DNA of 10,464 nt from G039029935 sp039029935 (GTDB lineage Bacteria; Chloroflexota; Anaerolineae; Caldilineales; Caldilineaceae): positions 1 through 10,464 of the forward strand of contig JBCCFC010000378.1 of the NCBI GenBank assembly GCA_039029935.1, in the 5' to 3' direction. The translations under genes and the position numbers were made by a program. The notes below the pieces were generated by a model, which was given only the letters and a program-made list of their open reading frames with translations, was not told the DNA's origin and ran no database searches. Positions 5,764-10,464 of this stretch are shown here, piece by piece (the first letter of the stretch is position 1; every line of letters begins with the position of its first letter).

Positions 5764-7419
5764 TTATGTAAATGGTTCCAACGCAATCCCCACGCGTGGA
5801 TGGGGTATCTCAACCTGTATCATGGCCCCACCAACCATTGGACGCCCGGCTGTTGTTTCAATCTGCTGATTCTGCACATGCAGCCGTCCCCCCAACAAAG
5901 CGACCCGTTCGCTAATCCCCAGCAACCCATAATGTCCCTGCGGCGAGAGTGTCGATAGATCAAAGTCAGCGGCAAAGCCGCATCCATTGTCAGAGATGAA
6001 CATCATCAATGTGCGTGGAGATGTATGCTTCAAGCTGATATGGACAGCATCGGCCTTGGCATGTTTACGCACATTGCTCAACCCCTCCTGTACAATGCGA
6101 AACAGCGACAGTTCAAGGGCTTCGGGGAGGCGACCAAGCTGCTCATCCAACGACAGATGAACGGTGATGCCTGTGCGCTCGGACCAATCGCGTGTGTATG
6201 ATTGGAGGGCAGCCCCTAACCCCAAGCTATCAATCGTCGGAGGGCGTAGATTACCACAGATGCGCCGGACATCCCCAACAAGCGTCCGTATATCGGCGCG
6301 CACCTCGCTAACAGTGGCCGCCAACTGTTGCTGTGTTGGTCGTGCTGTCAACGTTTCGAGTTCTTCTAGCTCATAGTTGAGGCTCAGTAAATCCTGAATC
6401 ACTTGGTCATGTAATTCACGGGCGAGACGTTTGCGTTCTTGCTCACGCTCGGTCAACAGACGGCGTTGCGCATCTTGGAGCGCAAAGTTGGCCTGGTCGA
6501 GTGCGGCCACCTGTTTGCCCAACTGATCTACCAACTGCTGGTTGAGCGTATCCTGCTCGGCCAAGTCCTGCTCCAACAGTGCCTGCTTTTGACGCAATTT
6601 CTCCGATTGTTCACGGGCGCGATAATAGTTGTCCAATGCCCAAATCGCAGGCGTTAACTGTGCATGGCTGGTGGCGCCGACCAGTTCCGCCACAATCTGC
6701 TCACGGCTAACCTCATCGCTGCGATGTTCGGCTACTTGATGCCCACGCCGGATGGTAATGATACGGTCTGTGACGGCAAAGAGGTGTTCGAGGTTGTTGC
6801 TGGCAAAGATGACGGCGATGCCTTGTTGTTGCCATGCTTGAATCAACGAGAGTAGCCGTTGTTGATGGTTGTAGCTCAATAACGTTGTGGGATCATCGAC
6901 CATGATCACTTTGGGAACATGTGCCATAACGCGGGCAATTGCCACAAGCTGACGTTGCTCGCTGGAAAGATTGGCGACCTTTTCATTCATTGACGCAATG
7001 CCGCTATCGAGCTTATGCAGAATTTCCTCAGTGGTCTGCGCCATGTACACGTGATTGGATGCACCCAATAGACGTTGCCACATGGATGTGCTTGGCTCGA
7101 TGCCCAAAAAAATATTGTCAATCACATCCAGATTGTCAGCCAGCAATGGTTCTTGGTGAATGACTTCAACACCAGATGCACGGGCTGAGAAGCCACCCGT
7201 GAACGAATCGGTAAACGAGGTGATCAGAGGCTTATGATCGAGCGTAATTTGTCCCTGTGTCGGCGTGTCCACCCCTGCCAAAATGCGCGCCAAAACGCTC
7301 TTCCCCGCACTACTCCGCCCTGCAAGCCCAACCACTTCACCAGAGTGAACGGTGAAACTGAGCTGGTGCAGAACGGTCAACGGGCCATAGCGTTTGGTGA
7401 GGTTGTCGATCTGTAACAA
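5764..7419 (-). CDS. ABC-ATPase domain fused to a HisKA_3/HATPase sensor histidine kinase
   Basis: This 551-residue, apparently cytoplasmic protein has no membrane span. Residues 1-250 are an ABC domain of the RbsA/XylG/FrcA sugar type. Walker A G34-R-S-S-A-G-K40-S41 and Q-loop Q89 are intact, and LADNLDVIDNIFLG (93-106) matches the neighbouring transporter ATPase. However, the signature reads LSSEQ (151-155), the Walker B glutamate is D176 after D175, and the switch His is N208. Residues 262-335 are a charged, Gln-rich coiled coil. Residues 326-390 are the HisKA_3 domain with H337-D-Q-V-I-Q342 (HDxxxQ). The HATPase has an N-box with N449, G1 D477-N-G-C-G481 and G2 G498-L-L-G501. The kinase half looks active and the ABC half looks able to bind ATP but poor at hydrolysis. 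HisKA_3 kinases normally pair with NarL/FixJ-type regulators, and none is present here. The start is TTG at 7419, because a stop codon lies two codons upstream and AGGAT sits 8 bases before it. Confidence 0.92.
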   Translation of the reverse strand: MLQIDNLTKRYGPLTVLHQLSFTVHSGEVVGLAGRSSAGKSVLARILAGVDTPTQGQITLDHKPLITSFTDSFTGGFSARASGVEVIHQEPLLADNLDVIDNIFLGIEPSTSMWQRLLGASNHVYMAQTTEEILHKLDSGIASMNEKVANLSSEQRQLVAIARVMAHVPKVIMVDDPTTLLSYNHQQRLLSLIQAWQQQGIAVIFASNNLEHLFAVTDRIITIRRGHQVAEHRSDEVSREQIVAELVGATSHAQLTPAIWALDNYYRAREQSEKLRQKQALLEQDLAEQDTLNQQLVDQLGKQVAALDQANFALQDAQRRLLTEREQERKRLARELHDQVIQDLLSLNYELEELETLTARPTQQQLAATVSEVRADIRTLVGDVRRICGNLRPPTIDSLGLGAALQSYTRDWSERTGITVHLSLDEQLGRLPEALELSLFRIVQEGLSNVRKHAKADAVHISLKHTSPRTLMMFISDNGCGFAADFDLSTLSPQGHYGLLGISERVALLGGRLHVQNQQIETTAGRPMVGGAMIQVEIPHPRVGIALEPFT

Positions 7420-7427
7420 GATTCACA

Positions 7428-7432
7428 TCCTA
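7428..7432 (-). promoter_or_regulatory. Shine-Dalgarno site (AGGAT) deciding the TTG start of the ABC-kinase fusion
   Basis: AGGAT on the minus strand lies 8 bases before the TTG at 7419 and overlaps the TAG stop (7430-7432) of the upstream ABM gene. An in-frame TGA at 7423-7425 leaves TTG as the only sensible start near the Walker A domain. The arrangement suggests translation of the kinase coupled to that of the small monooxygenase-like protein. Confidence 0.7.
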
Positions 7433-7747
7433 CAGGCTATATTCACGCTCAACTTTCGCCACGCGGATGGTAAAGGTTTCATACCACTCTTTGTGACCCA
7501 GCCGCTGCGCTTCCAAATGCTCCACATTTTGCTTCCAGTTTTGAATGGCCTCTTCATCTGTCCAATAGGATACCGTGATGCCCAACGTTTCACGCACGGA
7601 CTCTATCCCCAGAAAGCCCGGCTGTTGCTGTGCGAGTTCGACCATTCGCGCAGACATGTCGCCGTAACCGTTGTCGCCCGGTGTACGGATGGAGGTGAAA
7701 ATCACCGCGTAGTATGGCGGTTTGGGTGTGGTTGCAATTGTTGACAT
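7430..7747 (-). CDS. Antibiotic biosynthesis monooxygenase (ABM) domain protein
   Basis: Started at the ATG at 7747 the protein has 105 residues, the normal size of a one-domain ABM ferredoxin-like (dimeric alpha/beta barrel) protein. Visible hallmarks are the first strand YYAVIFTSI (12-20), QQPGFLGIESVR (41-52), and SYWTDEEAIQNWKQNVEH (60-77), followed by HKEWYETFTIRVAKVERE. Members include quinol-type monooxygenases and haem-degrading enzymes, and many have no known substrate, so the reaction is open. The frame extends to a TTG at 7783, but the ATG has AGGAG about 12 bases upstream and fits the family length. It is the first gene after a near-consensus promoter and is followed after 10 bases by the ABC-kinase fusion, so it probably leads that operon. 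It may report or remove a metabolite relevant to the sensor, which is speculation. Confidence 0.82.
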   Translation of the reverse strand: MSTIATTPKPPYYAVIFTSIRTPGDNGYGDMSARMVELAQQQPGFLGIESVRETLGITVSYWTDEEAIQNWKQNVEHLEAQRLGHKEWYETFTIRVAKVEREYSL

Positions 7748-7836
7748 GATTATTACTTGCTCCTCTCGCCACCGCTCAATCAAACGGAATTGTTACAACA
7801 TCTGGATTGGTATCAACCACCTGCGCAGATGTTCGG

Positions 7837-7865
7837 ATTGTAGCCAATTCTAGCGAGTCTGTCAA
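7837..7865 (-). promoter_or_regulatory. Sigma-70-type promoter for the ABM/ABC-kinase operon
   Basis: Read on the minus strand, TTGACA (7860-7865) is followed after exactly 17 bases by TACAAT (7837-7842). That is a perfect -35 and a five-of-six -10. Transcription would start near 7830 and leave a leader of about 83 bases before the ABM start at 7747. The spacing and match make this the clearest promoter in the window, and it separates the kinase operon from the sugar transporter upstream. Confidence 0.8.
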
Positions 7866-7924
7866 GAAGAACCGCGACGCTATTCTACGTAATGTTTGTG
7901 TAACATGGTGTCTATCGGAGAGGC

Positions 7925-7959
7925 AAAAAGGCCAAGCTTGTCATTGAAGCCTGGCCTTT
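7925..7959 (-). terminator. Rho-independent terminator after the sugar permease gene
   Basis: On the minus strand a 13-base stem, AAAGGCCAGGCTT paired with AAGCTTGGCCTTT with one G-T wobble, closes a 7-base loop (7940-7946) and runs into TTTTT (7925-7929). It lies 28 bases beyond the permease stop codon and before the promoter of the next operon. It should therefore end the transporter transcript. The plus strand has only a short T-run, so the minus-strand reading is preferred. Confidence 0.85.
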
Positions 7960-7986
7960 CCCCTGATTGGGGCATTACAGTGTTTG

Positions 7987-9231
7987 TTACACCAATCCCG
8001 ACTGCGCTCGACTTCTCCGTGAAACGGCATCCACCAGCACCGCAATCAACAGGACCAACCCTGTGACCACAAACTTGACGCCAGAACTCAGCCCCAGCAA
8101 TCCCATGCCATTCTCGACGCTGGCGATGACCAGTGCGCCAAGCAATGCGCTGGAGACACGACCACTACCGCCAAAGAGACTTGTGCCACCAATCACCGCT
8201 GCCGCAATCGAGTTGAGCAGGAGATTCCCCCCACCTGCATCGGTTGCCACCGAGCGGAGGCGCGAGGCGAGGATGATGCCACCCATTCCTGCGAGTGTGC
8301 TGGACATGATAAAGACTATGACGCGGATGCGTTCAACGTTGATGCCCGCACGTCGTGCCGCCTCTTTGTTGCCACCAACAGCATAGACATAACGTCCAAA
8401 TTTGGTGCGTGTGGCGAGGAAGGATAGCCCTGTGAGTAGGACGACCAGAATAAGGCCAACGATAGGAACACCGCGATCCTGATTGGCAATGTAAACCGCT
8501 ATGACTGTCAGTGCGGTGAGGAAGAATATCTGCGCAATGACAATCACCATCGGTGTGGCAGCCAGCCCGCGTTGACGGCGGGTGATGGTCTGTTGCAGTT
8601 GGACCCATGCAAAGGCGACGATAACGAGTGCGGCCACAATCCAGCCCCACACATCGGGTAGGAAAAAGTTGGCGATGCCAATGACGACTTTATCTTGGAT
8701 GATTACCGTACCGCCACCGCCGATGATAATTAGCACGACACCATTCCATGCGAGTAGACCTGCCAGTGTCACCACAAAGGATGGCACTTGAAAAGTCGTG
8801 ATGATGAGACCATGTAAGAGGCCAATACAGGCGGTGGCGATGAGGGCTACTGGAATGGCCGCAAACCAAGGCCAGCCACCAGGCTCTAGCAGGAGCAAGG
8901 TCATTCCGACGCCACCAACGGCACTGACATAGCCGATGGAGAGGTCAATTTCACCCAACAGCAGGACAAAGACCACGCCATAGGCAATGGTGGTGATGCC
9001 CGCCATTTGTAGAATTAGGCTCACAAAGTTGCGTGGTGTGAGAAAGTTTTCGTTCTGAGTTTGGAAGATGACAGCAATGACAATGAGGCCAAAGATGATG
9101 GGAATCGCACCGAGGTCGCCGGAGCCGATACGTTGAAAATAGCTGCGAATATACTCGCCAACGGTTTGTGATGAGCGGCTCGCTAATAATGCATTTGGTT
9201 GTTCTTGTTTGTTCCTCTTATCACTCATCAT
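7987..9231 (-). CDS. Sugar ABC transporter permease (RbsC/XylH type, BPD_transp_2)
   Basis: This 414-residue inner-membrane permease has about 10 or more spans. Typical features are LLGEIDLSIGYVSAVGG (91-107), QVPSFVVTLAGLLAWNG (148-164) and the cytoplasmic coupling-helix region TKFGRYVYAVGGNKEAARR (276-294), then AAAVIGGTSLFGGSGR (343-358). The length and the extra hydrophobic stretch at 195-250 are closer to the xylose permease XylH (about 390 residues) than to RbsC (about 320). The substrate is probably a pentose or related monosaccharide, but this is not proven. The start codon overlaps the stop of the ATPase gene (ATGA). There are two consecutive ATGs, and AGGTGG sits 4 or 7 bases before them, so the second one (9228) may be used. 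Neighbouring genes and the downstream terminator show it is the last gene of the transporter unit. Confidence 0.92.
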   Translation of the reverse strand: MMSDKRNKQEQPNALLASRSSQTVGEYIRSYFQRIGSGDLGAIPIIFGLIVIAVIFQTQNENFLTPRNFVSLILQMAGITTIAYGVVFVLLLGEIDLSIGYVSAVGGVGMTLLLLEPGGWPWFAAIPVALIATACIGLLHGLIITTFQVPSFVVTLAGLLAWNGVVLIIIGGGGTVIIQDKVVIGIANFFLPDVWGWIVAALVIVAFAWVQLQQTITRRQRGLAATPMVIVIAQIFFLTALTVIAVYIANQDRGVPIVGLILVVLLTGLSFLATRTKFGRYVYAVGGNKEAARRAGINVERIRVIVFIMSSTLAGMGGIILASRLRSVATDAGGGNLLLNSIAAAVIGGTSLFGGSGRVSSALLGALVIASVENGMGLLGLSSGVKFVVTGLVLLIAVLVDAVSRRSRAQSGLV

Positions 9232-10019
9232 GCCACCTGTTCCTTCCCATTTTCTTCTTCTGTCATGCCGGGTACGCGTTCCAATGTGCCTGCTGTAATG
9301 GCGTGAACAACTTCCTGTTGGTTTGTCTCCGCTGCCATAAACTCTTGCACTTTCTGGCCCAAGCGTAGGACCGTAATGCGGTCAGCCACCTCAAAAATAT
9401 CATGTAAGTTGTGCGAAATTAAAATCACGGCCAACCCTTTGTCGGCCAACGTACGCACCAAGTCTAATACTTGTCGGGTCTGTGCCACACCTAAAGCCGC
9501 TGTTGGCTCATCCAAAATCACTAAGCGTGAATTCCACATGACAGCTCGTGCAACCGCAATTGCCTGACGCTGACCACCTGACAACCCTGCAACCGCTTGA
9601 CGCACTGAGCGCAGTGTTGTCACAGCAAGCGAATCGAGCGTTTCAATGGCTTTACGCTCCATCTCTTCTTCATCCAAAAGCCATCGTTGATGGATTGTCT
9701 CACGCCCCAAAAACATATTGGCAACCACGTCTAGGTTGTCAGCCAATGCCAAGTCCTGATAGACAACCTCAATGCCCAAGGTCGCACTATCACGTGGCCC
9801 GGCAATGGTGACGGCTTGTCCATCAAATTGAATGTTGCCCTCATCAAATGGGTAAATCCCTGCAATGCCCTTGATCAAGGTTGATTTGCCAGCCCCATTG
9901 TCTCCGACCAAGGCCATCACCTCACCCTCTCTGACTGCAAAATCGACTTTATACAGTGCTTGGACAGCACCAAAGTTCTTGGACACATTGTTTAATTGTA
10001 AAAGTGGTGTCTCTGGCAA
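9228..10019 (-). CDS. Sugar ABC transporter ATP-binding protein, single-domain (FrcA-like)
   Basis: This 263-residue ATPase has one complete nucleotide-binding domain: Walker A G39-D-N-G-A-G-K45-S46, Q-loop Q88, signature LSGGQ (146-150), Walker B VILD170-E171 and switch H203. LADNLDVVANMFLGRE (92-107) is characteristic of the ribose/xylose/fructose group. RbsA and XylG have two fused domains (about 500 residues); this is the one-domain form seen in FrcA-type systems, so it should act as a homodimer with the permease. The start is TTG at 10019, with AGGAG 7 bases upstream. Compared with it, the ABC domain of the kinase fusion at 5764-7419 is a degenerate relative. It overlaps the permease start by 4 bases. 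Confidence 0.93.
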   Translation of the reverse strand: MPETPLLQLNNVSKNFGAVQALYKVDFAVREGEVMALVGDNGAGKSTLIKGIAGIYPFDEGNIQFDGQAVTIAGPRDSATLGIEVVYQDLALADNLDVVANMFLGRETIHQRWLLDEEEMERKAIETLDSLAVTTLRSVRQAVAGLSGGQRQAIAVARAVMWNSRLVILDEPTAALGVAQTRQVLDLVRTLADKGLAVILISHNLHDIFEVADRITVLRLGQKVQEFMAAETNQQEVVHAITAGTLERVPGMTEEENGKEQVA

Positions 10020-10026
10020 ATCGAAT

Positions 10027-10031
10027 CTCCT
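10027..10031 (-). promoter_or_regulatory. Shine-Dalgarno site (AGGAG) deciding the TTG start of the transporter ATPase
   Basis: The minus strand reads GAGGAG ending 7 bases before the TTG at 10019. No ATG lies in a suitable place between this site and the conserved first strand of the ATPase. This supports TTG initiation for the second ABC-ATPase gene of the window as well. Confidence 0.7.
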
Positions 10032-10040
10032 CTTCTATTT

Positions 10041-10059
10041 ACCGCAGAGAGCGCAGAGG
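10041..10059 (+). repeat. Dispersed repeat, copy 2 (ACCGCAGAGAGCGCAGAGG)
   Basis: This matches copy 1 at 4218-4236 in 18 of 19 positions, in the opposite orientation. It is followed directly by a further GCGCAGAG unit. It lies within the leader of the ATPase-permease transcript, 22 bases upstream of the ATPase start, so it would be transcribed on the minus strand if the promoter at 10157-10185 is used. Confidence 0.6.
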
Positions 10060-10156
10060 GCGCAGAGTGTGCATCCTGTCAAAACCAGTGTACACCTTAT
10101 CGTTATCGTCACCGTCTATGCCTGCTGCATTTATTGTTGTAAATCTGTCTATGCTG

Positions 10157-10185
10157 ATTATACAAAAAAAGGGACGCTTGGTAAA
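10157..10185 (-). promoter_or_regulatory. Candidate promoter for the ATPase-permease genes, overlapping a terminator
   Basis: On the minus strand TTTACC (10180-10185, four of six) is followed after 17 bases by a perfect TATAAT (10157-10162). The -35 box falls in the loop of the terminator hairpin and the spacer covers its T-tract. It would yield a leader of about 130 bases before the ATPase. Because T-rich terminator tails often create chance -10 boxes, I treat this as plausible only. Confidence 0.4.
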
Positions 10186-10197
10186 ACGTCCCTTTTT
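10164..10197 (-). terminator. Rho-independent terminator after the substrate-binding-protein gene
   Basis: AAAAAGGGACG (10166-10176) and CGTCCCTTTTT (10187-10197) form an 11-base perfect stem around a 10-base loop. On the minus strand the stem is followed by a run of seven T. It sits about 70 bases after the binding-protein stop codon and before the ATPase, so it probably lowers expression of ATPase and permease relative to the binding protein, a common arrangement in sugar ABC operons. The symmetry would let it work in both directions. Confidence 0.85.
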
Positions 10198-10266
10198 AGC
10201 TATCGGTGTGTACAACCCGAATACTGACGTACCGAATACTGGCTTGCCGACCCACCGAAAACCGAT

Positions 10267-10464
10267 CTAGCGATCCGCTGGACACAGTTCCTCGAACTCA
10301 CCAACACAAATTTCCTCCCATGTGCGGAAGCCGTCAGCGATGACAGTTTCTGCGATGTTATCGGCTGTGACAGAAACAGGTGTCAGAAGAACAGAATCAA
10401 CGTCATTTGTGCCATTGTTGACACTACCTGTGACCAAGCCAGATGTGTCTTCGCCACGCAACAG
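10267..10464 (-). CDS. Partial sugar ABC transporter substrate-binding protein (C-terminus)
   Basis: Only the last 65 codons are in the window; the frame remains open at the right edge. The segment LLTPVSVTADNIAETVIADG matches the C-terminal strand-helix ending of periplasmic-binding-protein-type sugar receptors of the xylose/ribose group. The tail WEEICVGEFEELCPADR has two Cys residues that could form a disulfide in an exported protein. Its position before a terminator and a sugar ATPase-permease pair supports the assignment. Signal peptide and lipobox would lie outside the window. Confidence 0.72.
   Translation of the reverse strand: MLRGEDTSGLVTGSVNNGTNDVDSVLLTPVSVTADNIAETVIADGFRTWEEICVGEFEELCPADR

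Noticed and set aside
5730..5813. N-terminal extension of 28 residues on the GNAT protein
   Set aside because: It would overlap the end of the kinase-fusion gene, and the GNAT fold begins after the ATG at 5729.

Overview
The window looks like chromosomal DNA from a Chloroflexota-type bacterium (an Anaerolineae/Caldilineae/Herpetosiphon-like source is my best guess). The reasons are an even base composition, sugar ABC transporters of the ribose/xylose type, large multidomain fusions, and short G+C-rich intergenic repeats of a kind common in that phylum. This placement is an inference from gene style; there is no rRNA or marker gene here. No gap between genes exceeds about 250 bases, and there is no tRNA, CRISPR array or insertion sequence.

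Layout from left to right. Positions 1-53 hold a hairpin-forming repeat. A minus-strand membrane protein of the TspO/MBR family (55-882) is divergent from a plus-strand fusion of a metallophosphoesterase and a HAD phosphatase (1060-2433). That gene converges, 12 bases apart, on a minus-strand Gfo/Idh/MocA-type oxidoreductase (2446-4110) that carries an extra N-terminal half-domain and a linker encoded by a DNA repeat. Between 4111 and 4248 lie a 74-base inverted-repeat element and one copy of a dispersed repeat. Then, still on the minus strand, come an APH-type phosphotransferase (4249-5139), a GNAT acetyltransferase (5142-5729), an ABC-ATPase/histidine-kinase fusion (5764-7419) and a small ABM-domain monooxygenase-like protein (7430-7747). 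A near-consensus promoter at 7837-7865 lies upstream. Right of it is a sugar ABC transporter, also on the minus strand: permease (7987-9231), single-domain ATPase (9228-10019) and, running off the window edge, the C-terminus of the substrate-binding protein (10267-10464).

How they may work together. The transporter reads binding protein, ATPase, permease. A strong hairpin terminator sits after the binding-protein gene, with a possible promoter overlapping it, and a second terminator sits after the permease. The next transcription unit is probably ABM protein, ABC-kinase, GNAT, APH, perhaps continuing into the oxidoreductase. The most striking item is the 551-residue fusion. Its N-terminus is a degenerate relative of the neighbouring transporter ATPase: it keeps Walker A and the Q-loop but has lost the catalytic glutamate, the switch histidine and the LSGGQ signature. 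It is joined by a coiled coil to a complete NarX/DegS-type histidine kinase. This suggests a kinase that reads the state of a sugar permease or of ATP through a non-transporting ABC domain. No response regulator is present in the window.
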